A stretch of DNA of 55,155 nucleotides, taken from assembly GCA_002689995.1 (NCBI GenBank), contig NZIV01000081.1, positions 5,170-60,324 of the forward strand. The letters run 5' to 3'. This document shows, piece by piece, positions 8,361 to 16,918 of this stretch. The DNA comes from Fidelibacterota bacterium. GTDB taxonomy: Bacteria; Fidelibacterota; Marinisomatia; SCGC-AAA003-L08; GCA-2689995. A program made the translations under genes and the position numbers. Within the stretch, counting starts at the first letter, position 1; the number at the start of each line of letters is the position of its first letter. The notes under the pieces were generated by a model. That model saw only the letters and a list, made by a program, of their open reading frames with translations, was not told where the DNA came from and did no database searches.

Positions 8361-10313
8361 ATGAATCAGATAACAATTACATTACCAGATAATTCAAAAA
8401 AAATTATGAATAAGGGTTCAAGTCCCGCAGATATTGCCAAATCAATAGGTGAAGGACTTTTTAGAAATTCATATGCTGCAAAAATTAATGGTAAATTAGT
8501 TGATTTAAATACTGCAATTCAAAATGATTGTGATTTACAAATTTTGACAAATAGAGATAAAGAAAGTCATGATATTTTATTGCATAGTACTGCTCATCTT
8601 TTAGCGATGGCTGTTAAGGAATTATATCCAAAAGCTAAGATTGCTATAGGTCCTGCTTTAGAAGATAGATTTTACTATGATATTGATTTCCCTGAATTTT
8701 TATCTGAAGAAGATTTACCTAGAATTGAAGATAAAATGAAAAATTTGGCAAAATCAAATTTTGAAGTTAATCGACATTTATTGTCTCAGCAAGATGCTCT
8801 TATGAAGTTCAATGAAATGAATGAAGATTATAAAGCTGAAATTATTGCTGAAATCGATCCTGAAGAGAAAATTAGTGCATACTCACAGGGAGACTTTATT
8901 GACTTATGTAGAGGACCTCACGTTCCAAATACAGGTAAAATTAAGTATTTCAAATTACTTTCCACAGCGGGTGCATATTGGCGCGGCGATGAGAATAATA
9001 AAATGCTTCAGAGAATCTATGGTACAGCATGGTTTGATAAAAAAGATTTAAAAGACTTCCTTTTTAAACTTGAAGAGGCTAAGAAGCGAGATCATAGAAA
9101 GCTTGGAAAACAACTAAAAATATTTCATTTTGATGAAGAAGTTGGCCCAGGTTTACCTTTGTGGCTACCAAATGGAACAGTTATAGTAGATGAGCTAGAA
9201 AGTTTAGCTAAAGATACAGAGTATAAGGCTGGCTATAAACGCGTACGTACACCACATCTAACTAAAGGTGATTTATATGAACGTTCAGGACATTTATCTC
9301 ACTACAAGGATGCAATGTATCCTGCTATGGAGATGGATGGTTATGACTACTATGTAAAGCCTATGAATTGTCCACACCATCATAAAATTTTTAGTGCAGA
9401 ACAACGTAGTTATAGAGATTTACCACTAAGACTTGCAGAATATGGAACTTGCTACCGTTACGAAAAATCAGGTCAACTTTTTGGATTGATGCGTGTAAGG
9501 AGTATGCAAATGAATGATGCTCACATATACTGCACAGAAAATCAATTTAAAGATGAATTTATTGCTGTATGTAACATGTATATGAAGTATTTTGAAATTT
9601 TTGGAATTGAAAAATATCAAATGCGATTGAGTTTACATAATAAAGATGGTTTAGGAAAAAAATATGTAGATGACCCATTACTATGGGAAAAAACTGAAAA
9701 TTCAGTCAGAGAAGCACTTATACAAGGCGATTTTAATTATGTTGAAGTTCCTGGAGAAGCAGCATTTTATGGACCTAAAATTGACGTACAAGTATGGAGT
9801 GCTATTGGACGTGAATTTACATTGGCAACAAATCAAGTTGATTTTGCAGTTCCTCAGAAATTTAATTTAAAATTTATCAACTCTTCTGGAGAAGAAGAAA
9901 CTCCACTATGTATTCACAGGGCGCCTCTAAGTACGCATGAAAGATTTGTAGGATTTTTAATTGAACACTTTGGTGGTGATTTTCCTCTATGGCTAGCACC
10001 TGTACAAGCTATTATTGTCCCAATATCAGAAAAATATTTTAATTATGCACAAAAGGTTTATGAAAAATTATTTGATAAAAATATTAGAATTGAATTTGAT
10101 AGACGTGCTGAAAAAGTTGGTGCAAAAATTCGTGATGCAGAATTGATGAAAATTCCTGTTATGCTTATTGTAGGAAAAAAAGAACAAGAAACAAACTCTG
10201 TGTCTGTTAGAAGAAAATATCAGGGTGATTTAGGACAGCAATCATTAGATGATTTAGTAGTAAGTTTAACAGAAGAAATTAATAATAAAAATAAAGGAAG
10301 AAAAGAGAATTAG
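8361..10313 (+). CDS. thrS: Threonine--tRNA ligase
   Basis: 650 residues, the usual length. Order of domains: TGS (1-62, beginning ITITLPDNSKK), the second additional/editing domain (about 70-230, with HLLAMAVKEL and the DLCRGPHVP segment), class II catalytic core (about 245-535, motif 2 in the YRYEKSGQ region, zinc ligands in MNCPHHHKIF and the RAPLSTHERF segment), and the C-terminal anticodon-binding domain (AIIVPISEKY onward). It charges tRNA-Thr. The start is fixed by the TGS domain and lies only 7 bases after tRNA-Val with no ribosome-binding site in between, so processing of the tRNA would leave a nearly leaderless thrS mRNA. Its stop overlaps the infC start. Confidence 0.97.
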   Translation: MNQITITLPDNSKKIMNKGSSPADIAKSIGEGLFRNSYAAKINGKLVDLNTAIQNDCDLQILTNRDKESHDILLHSTAHLLAMAVKELYPKAKIAIGPALEDRFYYDIDFPEFLSEEDLPRIEDKMKNLAKSNFEVNRHLLSQQDALMKFNEMNEDYKAEIIAEIDPEEKISAYSQGDFIDLCRGPHVPNTGKIKYFKLLSTAGAYWRGDENNKMLQRIYGTAWFDKKDLKDFLFKLEEAKKRDHRKLGKQLKIFHFDEEVGPGLPLWLPNGTVIVDELESLAKDTEYKAGYKRVRTPHLTKGDLYERSGHLSHYKDAMYPAMEMDGYDYYVKPMNCPHHHKIFSAEQRSYRDLPLRLAEYGTCYRYEKSGQLFGLMRVRSMQMNDAHIYCTENQFKDEFIAVCNMYMKYFEIFGIEKYQMRLSLHNKDGLGKKYVDDPLLWEKTENSVREALIQGDFNYVEVPGEAAFYGPKIDVQVWSAIGREFTLATNQVDFAVPQKFNLKFINSSGEEETPLCIHRAPLSTHERFVGFLIEHFGGDFPLWLAPVQAIIVPISEKYFNYAQKVYEKLFDKNIRIEFDRRAEKVGAKIRDAELMKIPVMLIVGKKEQETNSVSVRRKYQGDLGQQSLDDLVVSLTEEINNKNKGRKEN

Positions 10314-10827
10314 TCAAAAAGATAAAAAAGAACTTCGTAAAAATGATGAGATTACCGCCTCAACTGTTAGATTAATTGGTGGTGATGGAGAGCAGCTTGG
10401 AATATTTGTAATTGAAAAAGCTTTATTGAAAGCAGATAACTATGGTTTAGATTTGGTCGAGATAGCACCAAATTCATCTCCACCAGTTTGTAAGTTAATT
10501 GATTTCGGTAAATATCGATTTGAACAAGAGAAAAAGAAAAAACTCAGCAAGAAAAAACAACATGTTGTTCAATTAAAAGAAATTCGTTTAAGACCACAAA
10601 TTAGTGATCATGATTTATTGACGAAGTTAACTAAAGCGCAAAAATTTTTAGCTAATGGTGCTAAACTTAAATTTACTGTAATGTTCAGGGGAAGAGAGAT
10701 GGCAAGGATGGATGTAGGAACTCAGCTTTTAGAGAGGGTAACTGAAATCTTAGAAGATGTCGCTAAAATCGATAAGGTTCCTGAAACAGAAGGTAGAAGA
10801 ATGACTCAGATAATGAGTCCAAGATAA
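10309..10827 (+). CDS. infC: Translation initiation factor IF-3, ATT start
   Basis: Conserved IF3 sequence extends well upstream of the first standard start codon (TTG at 10426): NDEITASTVRLIGGDGEQLG encoded from about 10342 is the family's N-terminal domain. Going further up, the frame holds no ATG, GTG or TTG before the stop at 10267; ATT at 10309 is the best candidate, spaced 8 bases from GGAAG and overlapping the thrS stop. That gives 172 residues, normal for IF3. AUU initiation of infC is a known autoregulatory device in many bacteria because IF3 discriminates against non-standard starts. N domain about 10-80, linker rich in lysine, C domain to the end. Followed by rpmI and rplT, the classic IF3-L35-L20 cluster. 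Confidence 0.9.
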   Translation: MSQKDKKELRKNDEITASTVRLIGGDGEQLGIFVIEKALLKADNYGLDLVEIAPNSSPPVCKLIDFGKYRFEQEKKKKLSKKKQHVVQLKEIRLRPQISDHDLLTKLTKAQKFLANGAKLKFTVMFRGREMARMDVGTQLLERVTEILEDVAKIDKVPETEGRRMTQIMSPR

Positions 10828-10844
10828 GATAAAAGGAGAGAAAG

Positions 10845-11039
10845 ATGCCTAAAATGAAGACCAAAAGAAATGCTGTAAAGCGTTTCAAAGTAAGTGGCTC
10901 TGGTAAGGTAAAGCGATTCAAAGCTGGTGCAAGACACCTATTGACTCGTAAAAGCCCAAAACGGAAAAGGCGTCTCCGTAAGGGTGGTATTTTGACTACA
11001 TCAATGTCAAAACGAATTCAAAAATTGGTTCAAGCATAA
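10845..11039 (+). CDS. rpmI: 50S ribosomal protein bL35
   Basis: 64 residues, highly basic, opening with [20 protein letters not shown] and containing [16 protein letters not shown], both hallmarks of bL35. A strong ribosome-binding site (AAGGAGAG) precedes the ATG. Sits between infC and rplT as in most bacteria. In enterobacteria this leader is the target of L20-mediated repression; no such structure was verified here. Confidence 0.97.
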   Translation: MPKMKTKRNAVKRFKVSGSGKVKRFKAGARHLLTRKSPKRKRRLRKGGILTTSMSKRIQKLVQA

Positions 11040-11049
11040 GGAGAGAATC

Positions 11050-11394
11050 ATGCCAAGAGCAAATAGTAGCGTACCTCGACATCGTCGACATCGTAAATTA
11101 ATAAAACAGGCAAAAGGATATTTCGGAACTCGAAAATCTAATTATAGAACGGCTAAAGATGCAGTGCAAAAAGGTTTGCAATATGCCTATCGTGATAGAC
11201 GAAATAAAAAAAGAACATTTCGTGCATTATGGATTGCAAGAATTAATGCAGCTGTACGTCAACATGGAATGAGCTATTCAAAGTTTATTAATGAGCTGAA
11301 AAATGCAAATATTGAATTAAATAGAAAATCATTAGCACATATGGCAGTTCATGATTCTGTAGGGTTTGCACAGTTAGTTAAATCTTTAGGTTAA
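11050..11394 (+). CDS. rplT: 50S ribosomal protein bL20
   Basis: 114 residues with the family opening [20 protein letters not shown] and the segment [23 protein letters not shown], diagnostic of bL20, an early assembly protein binding 23S rRNA. Ribosome-binding site AAGGAGAG lies just before the ATG. 10 bases after rpmI and 6 bases before pheS, so the translation block runs on without a break. Confidence 0.97.
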   Translation: MPRANSSVPRHRRHRKLIKQAKGYFGTRKSNYRTAKDAVQKGLQYAYRDRRNKKRTFRALWIARINAAVRQHGMSYSKFINELKNANIELNRKSLAHMAVHDSVGFAQLVKSLG

Positions 11395-11400
11395 TACTTA

Positions 11401-12420
11401 ATGTCTATTGTTGATAGAGCTCTAAATGTCAAAGAGCAGTTCCTTCAAGAATTGAAGGAACTGCCCTATGATACTCATAGTATTAAATTATTTAAAGATA
11501 AATATCTTGGAAGAAAAGGTCTGATTGCAGACCTTTTTTCTTCACTCAAAGATGAAACTCCTCAAAATCGACCAAACTCCGGAAAAGTATTAAATGAATT
11601 AAGGCAGTTTGCAACTCGAGAATTTGAAGCGAAAACTGTATATATAGATAATCAAAATTCAAAAAAAAATATAGGTGATCATTCTCTTCCAGAAGACCCT
11701 TATTTAATAGGTGGAATTCATCCTCTTACACATACTTTAAATGAAATAAATTTTATTTTTACAAAATTAGGATTTTCGACAGTATATGGTCCAGAGGTTG
11801 ATACAGATTTCTTTAATTTTGAAGCATTAAATATTCCTAAACATCATCCTGCAAGAGATATGCAAGATACATTTTATGTAAAAAATGGAATAGTACTAAG
11901 AACCCACACATCAAATACTCAAATTCATACAATGTTGAAAAATAAACCTCCTATAAAAATTATTGCCCCTGGCAGAGTATTTCGGAATGAAGATATTAGT
12001 GTTAGGAGTTATTGTTTATTTCACCAAGTTGAAGGATTATATGTAGATAATAACGTAAGTTTTTCAGATTTGAAAGGAGTTCTAAATTATTTTGCACGAG
12101 AGATGTTCGGACAAAGTGTAAAAACTAGGTTTAGACCAAGTTTTTTTCCATTCACTGAACCAAGCGCAGAAATGGATGTATCCTGTATTTTCTGCAATCA
12201 AAAAGGATGTAACATATGTAAATATGAAGGTTGGTTAGAAATTCTTGGATGTGGAATGGTTGATCCGGAAGTTTATAAATCTGTTGAATATGATTATGAT
12301 AAATGGTCTGGTTATGCCTTCGGTATGGGTATTGAAAGAATCGCAATGCTGAAGTATGGTGTTAAAGATATCCGTCTTTTCTATGAAGGTGATGTTCGTT
12401 TCTTAGGACAGTTTATATGA
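11401..12420 (+). CDS. pheS: Phenylalanine--tRNA ligase alpha subunit
   Basis: 339 residues with an N-terminal coiled-coil arm containing the conserved YLGRKGLIADLF, and a class II catalytic core with GRVFRNEDISVRSYCLFHQVEG and GMGIERIAMLKYG. The motif 2 region (RNEDISVRSYCLFHQ) and the insert near residue 260 with four cysteines (CIFCNQKGCNIC) are the form I associate with Bacteroidetes/Chlorobi rather than proteobacteria. Forms an alpha2beta2 enzyme with PheT, whose start overlaps this stop (ATGA). Two strong inverted repeats lie within the first 140 bases of the coding region. No phenylalanine-rich leader peptide is present in the 6-base gap after rplT. Confidence 0.96.
   Translation: MSIVDRALNVKEQFLQELKELPYDTHSIKLFKDKYLGRKGLIADLFSSLKDETPQNRPNSGKVLNELRQFATREFEAKTVYIDNQNSKKNIGDHSLPEDPYLIGGIHPLTHTLNEINFIFTKLGFSTVYGPEVDTDFFNFEALNIPKHHPARDMQDTFYVKNGIVLRTHTSNTQIHTMLKNKPPIKIIAPGRVFRNEDISVRSYCLFHQVEGLYVDNNVSFSDLKGVLNYFAREMFGQSVKTRFRPSFFPFTEPSAEMDVSCIFCNQKGCNICKYEGWLEILGCGMVDPEVYKSVEYDYDKWSGYAFGMGIERIAMLKYGVKDIRLFYEGDVRFLGQFI
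11436..11464 (+). promoter_or_regulatory. Perfect 13-bp hairpin inside the 5' coding region of pheS
   Basis: GCAGTTCCTTCAA at 11436-11448 and TTGAAGGAACTGC at 11452-11464 are exact reverse complements separated by the 3-base loop GAA. No T-run follows, so it is not itself a terminator. It begins 35 bases into pheS and precedes a second, terminator-like hairpin by 47 bases. A role in attenuation, translation or mRNA stability is inference from the structure only. Confidence 0.5.
11512..11539 (+). terminator. Terminator-like hairpin with T-run inside pheS
   Basis: AAAAGGTCTG (11514-11523) and CAGACCTTTT (11528-11537) pair perfectly around the loop ATTG; the arm runs into TTTTTTCTTC. By shape this is an intrinsic terminator, but it lies in sense orientation about codon 40 of pheS, where the protein motif GRKGLIADLF is conserved. 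It could be an intragenic attenuator acting when pheS is poorly translated, or a coincidence of codon choice in AT-rich DNA. Confidence 0.4.
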
Positions 12421-14798
12421 TAACCTCACTTAGTTGGTTAAAAGAACTTGTTAATATTACACTTCCGTATAAAGAGCTAGAAGAAGGACTGACTTCTCTC
12501 GGACTTGAATGTACATTAGATAAACAAAAATATCCATTTTCAGATGTGGTTATTGGTTATGTAGAAGATAAAATTCAACATCCAAATGCAGATAATTTAT
12601 CCGTATGTAAAGTAGATATTGGCTATGTCGAGCCTGTACAAATTGTTTGTGGTGCACCAAATGTTCGTAGAGGTATAAAAGTTCCTGTAATTAAAGTTGG
12701 TGGAACACTAAACAGCGGAGAGTTTAAAATTAAAAAATCTAAACTTCGTGGAGAATCATCTAATGGAATGATTTGCTCAGAACGTGAACTTGGAATAGGG
12801 GAAAGTAATGAAGGTATATTAGAGATTGACACTAAACTTCCAGTGGGATCTAAATTTGAATTATATTTACAAGAAGAGAAAGATACTTTATTTAATTTTG
12901 AATTGACTCCTAATAGGGGGGATTGCTTCAGTCATTTAGGAGTTGCAAGAGAAATTGCAATATTAGAAAAATCATCCATAAAAGAAAGAGATTTATCATT
13001 TAATGTTTCTGAAGAATTAACAAGTGATAATATTAAAGTAAAACTTGAAGATAAAGTTGGATGTCCAAGGTATACAGCACGTATAGTAAAGGGTATAAAA
13101 GTTGGACCATCACCTAGATGGTTAAAAATTAAAATTGAATCTATAGGGTTAAAATCGATAAATAATATTGTAGATGCTGCTAATTTTGTCATGATGGATT
13201 CTGGTCACCCTATGCATACATTTGATTTAGCAAACTTAAGTGGTCGTCAAATTATTATTCGATCTGCAAATCCCAATGAAAAAATGACTTTACTTGATGG
13301 TACTGATTTAGAATTAAACAACCACCATCTAATTGTTTGTGATAAAAATAAACCAATTGCACTTGCAGGAATTATGGGTAGTTTAGATTCAGGAATAACT
13401 GATCTAACTAAAGATGTATTAATTGAGTGTGCATATTTTAAGCCTACGGTAATACGTAAAGGTGCAAAATCTTTAGATTTATCAACTGATGCATCGAAAA
13501 GATTTGAAAGAGATATTAATTTTAATACTATTGAAAACGCTTCCAATCAATTAGCAAAATTAATACAAGAAATAGCTGGTGGTACCATAACTAAAGGTTT
13601 AGTTGACGTTGGAGTAAAAACAAAAGAGTTTCATAAAATTGAATTTTGTAGAAAAAAATGTAATAAATTTTTGGGAATTAAATTAGATGATGATAAAATC
13701 AAAGAGATATTTGGATTATTAAATATTTCAACTCAGAAAAAAAATAATCAATTAATTTGTGAAATACCTACATATCGTAATGATTTACAACGTGAAGTTG
13801 ATTTGTTTGAAGAGATTGCTCGTGTGTATGGTTATAATAATATACCTGAAGAATTTTCATTTACATCCAATTATAATACATTTATTGAAGATGAGCAGAA
13901 ATCGTTCAATATACTTCGAGAACTTAGTTCTTCTAATGGATTTTTAGAACATTATTCAAATAGTTTAACCTCTCAGAAGTATTGTGATTTATTTTCGGAA
14001 AAACCTAATATTAAGCTATCTAATCCGCTAAGTAATGAAATGACCTTACTTCGAAATTCCTTAATTCCAGGATTATTAGATGCAACTTCTATAAATGAAA
14101 GAAGACAACAAACTAGATTTAAATTATTAGAAATAGGCCAAGTTCATAGAAAAGTTGATGAATTAGAAACTACTTCCAAAGAAAATTCTAATTTTGGATT
14201 TGTATGGTTTGATATTGAAAACCCTCACTGGAGAGATGCTCATAAGATGGATATCTATAGTGCAAAAAGTGATTTATATTTAATCCTTAATAAAATGGGA
14301 TGTAAAAATTTAAAGGAAAAGGAAATAGAAGCATTAGGTTATGATTTTGCTTTAGAAATAAAAAATAAGAAGCATCGAATTGGTGTATTAGGATTTATAT
14401 CTTCTAAAGTATTAGATATATTTAGTATAAATAATGAGGTGATTGCATTTGAAGGAGATTTAAATAAACTAACTTCAATATACAATAATAAAACTTATAA
14501 GTTTCAAGCAATATCTCAATACCCAATAGTTACGAGAGATATTGCTTTATTAGTTGATTCAAATATACAGTCTGGAAAGTTAATATCTACTATTAAACAG
14601 TATGGTGGTGATATTTTAAATAAAATTACCCTTTTTGATTTATACGAAGGTAAAAAATTAGGGAAAAATAAAAAAAGCATAGCTTTTTCCTTAAAATTTC
14701 AGTCTGAAGTTAAAACATTAAATGATAAAATAATCGATATAACTATCAATAAAATTTTAAATGAACTAAAACAAAAACATGGAGCTACTCAAAGGTAG
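12417..14798 (+). CDS. pheT: Phenylalanine--tRNA ligase beta subunit
   Basis: 793 residues, the usual length. Domains in order: N-terminal segment; tRNA-binding OB domain (about 40-150, with IVCGAPNVRRGIKVPV); B3/B4 editing domain (about 210-380, with ARIVKGIKVG and HTFDLANLSG); B5 (about 400-475); class II-like core; and the C-terminal ferredoxin-fold anticodon-binding domain (ISQYPIVTRDIALLVD, then ITLFDLYEGKKLGKNKKSIAFSL). Start codon overlaps the pheS stop (ATGA), which couples synthesis of the two subunits. zapA follows 8 bases on with a good ribosome-binding site. Confidence 0.96.
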   Translation: MITSLSWLKELVNITLPYKELEEGLTSLGLECTLDKQKYPFSDVVIGYVEDKIQHPNADNLSVCKVDIGYVEPVQIVCGAPNVRRGIKVPVIKVGGTLNSGEFKIKKSKLRGESSNGMICSERELGIGESNEGILEIDTKLPVGSKFELYLQEEKDTLFNFELTPNRGDCFSHLGVAREIAILEKSSIKERDLSFNVSEELTSDNIKVKLEDKVGCPRYTARIVKGIKVGPSPRWLKIKIESIGLKSINNIVDAANFVMMDSGHPMHTFDLANLSGRQIIIRSANPNEKMTLLDGTDLELNNHHLIVCDKNKPIALAGIMGSLDSGITDLTKDVLIECAYFKPTVIRKGAKSLDLSTDASKRFERDINFNTIENASNQLAKLIQEIAGGTITKGLVDVGVKTKEFHKIEFCRKKCNKFLGIKLDDDKIKEIFGLLNISTQKKNNQLICEIPTYRNDLQREVDLFEEIARVYGYNNIPEEFSFTSNYNTFIEDEQKSFNILRELSSSNGFLEHYSNSLTSQKYCDLFSEKPNIKLSNPLSNEMTLLRNSLIPGLLDATSINERRQQTRFKLLEIGQVHRKVDELETTSKENSNFGFVWFDIENPHWRDAHKMDIYSAKSDLYLILNKMGCKNLKEKEIEALGYDFALEIKNKKHRIGVLGFISSKVLDIFSINNEVIAFEGDLNKLTSIYNNKTYKFQAISQYPIVTRDIALLVDSNIQSGKLISTIKQYGGDILNKITLFDLYEGKKLGKNKKSIAFSLKFQSEVKTLNDKIIDITINKILNELKQKHGATQR

Positions 14799-14806
14799 GA
14801 GATTAA

Positions 14807-15112
14807 ATGGCAGCAAATAAACCGGTTAAAGTATCTATAATGGGTCAAGAATATAATGTAAGAACAGATGCAGACTCTAAATATATTAAGAAAGTTGGTA
14901 AGTTTGTAGAAGAAAGGATGAAAGAAATTCAGGTAGCTGCACCTGACACTACCTCCCAGTTAAGAATTGCAGTACTAGCTGCAATGAATGTAACAGATGA
15001 ATATTTTTCTACAATGCAAAAAAAAAATGAAGCAATTGATAAACTTGAATCTAAAACTATTGCAATAACAGAATTTATTGAAAAGAAAATTTCTGAGTTA
15101 GAAACCAATTGA
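14807..15112 (+). CDS. zapA: Cell division protein ZapA
   Basis: 101 residues with the ZapA opening KVSIMGQEYNVRTDADSKYIKKVG and the following VEERMKEIQ helix, then the QLRIAVLAAMNVTDEYF core and a C-terminal coiled coil. ZapA crosslinks FtsZ filaments at the division site in the cytoplasm. Start ATG at 14807 has GGAG upstream. The TGA stop overlaps the TTG start of folD. In enterobacteria a 6S RNA gene lies between zapA and the next gene; here there is no space for one. Confidence 0.9.
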   Translation: MAANKPVKVSIMGQEYNVRTDADSKYIKKVGKFVEERMKEIQVAAPDTTSQLRIAVLAAMNVTDEYFSTMQKKNEAIDKLESKTIAITEFIEKKISELETN

Positions 15113-16005
15113 ATAATTTTTTTTTTAATACTATTCTTCTTAAAGGTTCTAATGTAAGTAACCATATACGCAAAAATTTAACTTTACAAATAAATGAATT
15201 AAAAAAAACATATAATATAACACCAAAACTATCAGCTATTTTAGTTGGCGATAATCCAGCGTCACAATTATATATAAAAAGTAAAGAAAAAGCCTTTAAA
15301 AAAATGGATTGTATAAGCGAAACACATAACCTTCCAATCAATACAACAGAAAGTAATTTAATTGAACTAATTAAAGGATTAAATAACGATAATTCTGTCC
15401 ATGGAATTTTAGTCCAATTGCCATTACCTAAAAGTCTAGACTCTAAAAAAATTCTACATTCAATTTCTCCGGAAAAAGATGTTGACGGATTTCATCCTAT
15501 GAACATTGGTTATCTTTATCAAGGTGAACCAAAGTATGTGCCATGCACTCCTGGTGGTATAATTGAAATTTTAGATTTTTATGATATACCTACAGAAAGA
15601 TGCCATGCGGTTATAGTTGGTAGAAGTAATATTGTTGGCAAACCAATGTATGGGCTTTTAGCGCAAAATCTTCGCAAAGGAAATGCAACTGTGACTATGT
15701 GCCATACTGGTACAAAGGATTTATCTTATTTTACAAAACAGGCTGATTTATTAATTATAGCAGCAGGTATTCCCGAATTTATAAAAGGAGATATGATATC
15801 AGAAGGAACTCACATTATTGATGTAGGTATTAATCGGGTTAACGATGCATCTGAAAAAAAAGGATATAAAATTGTAGGTGATGTTGATTTCTTTGATTGT
15901 TTTGATAAATCTGCCTCTATTACTCCTGTTCCTGGGGGTGTAGGTCCAATGACTATTACAATGCTTTTAAGTAATACAGTAACGTCTGCTAAAAATTCGA
16001 TTTAA
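15109..16005 (+). CDS. folD: Bifunctional methylenetetrahydrofolate dehydrogenase/cyclohydrolase
   Basis: 298 residues, normal for FolD, which interconverts methylene-, methenyl- and formyl-tetrahydrofolate with NADP. Visible signatures: LSAILVGDNPASQLYIKSKEKA with the catalytic-lysine YIKSK segment, GILVQLPLPK, PEKDVDGFHPMN, VIVGRSNIVGKPM for the dinucleotide-binding motif, and TPVPGGVGPMTITMLL near the C-terminus. The only suitable start is TTG at 15109, overlapping the zapA stop; the resulting N-terminus is a few residues longer than usual but there is no nearer standard codon. Confidence 0.96.
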   Translation: MNNFFFNTILLKGSNVSNHIRKNLTLQINELKKTYNITPKLSAILVGDNPASQLYIKSKEKAFKKMDCISETHNLPINTTESNLIELIKGLNNDNSVHGILVQLPLPKSLDSKKILHSISPEKDVDGFHPMNIGYLYQGEPKYVPCTPGGIIEILDFYDIPTERCHAVIVGRSNIVGKPMYGLLAQNLRKGNATVTMCHTGTKDLSYFTKQADLLIIAAGIPEFIKGDMISEGTHIIDVGINRVNDASEKKGYKIVGDVDFFDCFDKSASITPVPGGVGPMTITMLLSNTVTSAKNSI

Positions 16006-16083
16006 TTTTTTATCTAAATAGAAATAAAAGTGTATTTATAATTTAAAAATTGGAGTATTATCCGTTTTATTATTAATAAATTT

Positions 16084-16308
16084 TTGAAACTAATTATTTT
16101 ATTAGTCGGAGTTTTTATAATAATATTAGGTATTGTAATGCTCTTTACTCCAGGACAGGGTATCGCGACAATAATTATCGGGTTAAGTATTCTAGCAACT
16201 GAATTTACTTGGGCAAAAAAATTAAAAATAATAATAAAAAAAAATCTTAAAAATAAAACAAAAATAATAAAGTCATATTTTAGGGAAAGAAATGATAAAG
16301 AAACTTAA
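16084..16308 (+). CDS. Small membrane protein of the PGPGW type
   Basis: 74 residues. One hydrophobic segment (about 3-20), then FTPGQGIATIIIGLSILATEFTWAKK, which matches the pattern of the PGPGW transmembrane family (P-x-P-G-x-G, second hydrophobic stretch, LATEFxWA, basic tail), with the usual PGPG partly replaced by TPGQG. Function of that family is unknown. The start is uncertain: TTG at 16084 has no ribosome-binding site, while a GGAG at 16052-16055 would suit an ATT at 16069 or so. The end overlaps the next gene by 17 bases. Confidence 0.6.
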   Translation: MKLIILLVGVFIIILGIVMLFTPGQGIATIIIGLSILATEFTWAKKLKIIIKKNLKNKTKIIKSYFRERNDKET

Positions 16309-16918
16309 AATAATATTAACTAATTATTTAATTCTATTTTTTATGGCTTGTAGCTCAAAACCACCGATTTCTGTTGAAGAAGCTCGTAAAATGGAGACGG
16401 AAATAATTTATGCAATTCCTAAAGATGTGTTAAAAGCTTCTATTAATGTATTGCAAGATATGTATTATTCAATAGAAGAAGTTGATAATGAAATGGGAAT
16501 ATTAGTAGCTACTAAAGAAACACAAAGTCAACAAGGTGAAATTAGAAAAGAACAGAATATTAATAGTGATGAATCATTATTTCAAAAAATAGTAGTTGGA
16601 TTTTTTTTATTTACAATAATTACCGGATTTTTTATACTAGTTGAAAAAATTAGTAATTCAGATATTAATGATAATGAAAATCATCATTATCATCCAGAAA
16701 AAAGTATTGATAGGAAAGAACAATATAATGGGACTGAATTTTATAGATATAGAGTTACTATAAATGTATCTAGTTTAAATATAGAAGATACTAATTTAAG
16801 AGTGTCTGTTGTAGGTCAAAAAATTATTGGAGGTGAAGTAAGCAATGTAGGTCCAATTCAAGATAGAAGTTTCTTTAATAATTTTTTTAATAAACTAAAC
16901 AACGAATTGGGATATTAA
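16292..16918 (+). CDS. Lipoprotein of unknown function with an internal membrane segment
   Basis: N-terminal signal with lipobox FFMAC, so lipidation at Cys20 is expected. A soluble part (about 30-90, including LKASINVLQDMYYSIEEVDNEMGILVATKE) looks like the repeated pattern of short envelope domains that compare conserved 'change over time' residues, but I cannot name the family. Residues about 97-122 (IVVGFFLFTIITGFFILVEKI) are a second, strongly hydrophobic segment followed by a His/Asp-rich stretch and a beta-rich C-terminal region. A lipid anchor together with a transmembrane segment is an unusual layout. Its stop overlaps the convergent minus-strand gene by four bases. Confidence 0.65.
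   Translation: MIKKLKIILTNYLILFFMACSSKPPISVEEARKMETEIIYAIPKDVLKASINVLQDMYYSIEEVDNEMGILVATKETQSQQGEIRKEQNINSDESLFQKIVVGFFLFTIITGFFILVEKISNSDINDNENHHYHPEKSIDRKEQYNGTEFYRYRVTINVSSLNIEDTNLRVSVVGQKIIGGEVSNVGPIQDRSFFNNFFNKLNNELGY

Noticed and set aside
10426-10428. TTG as the start of infC
   Set aside because: It would remove about 40 conserved N-domain residues; the ATT at 10309 keeps them.
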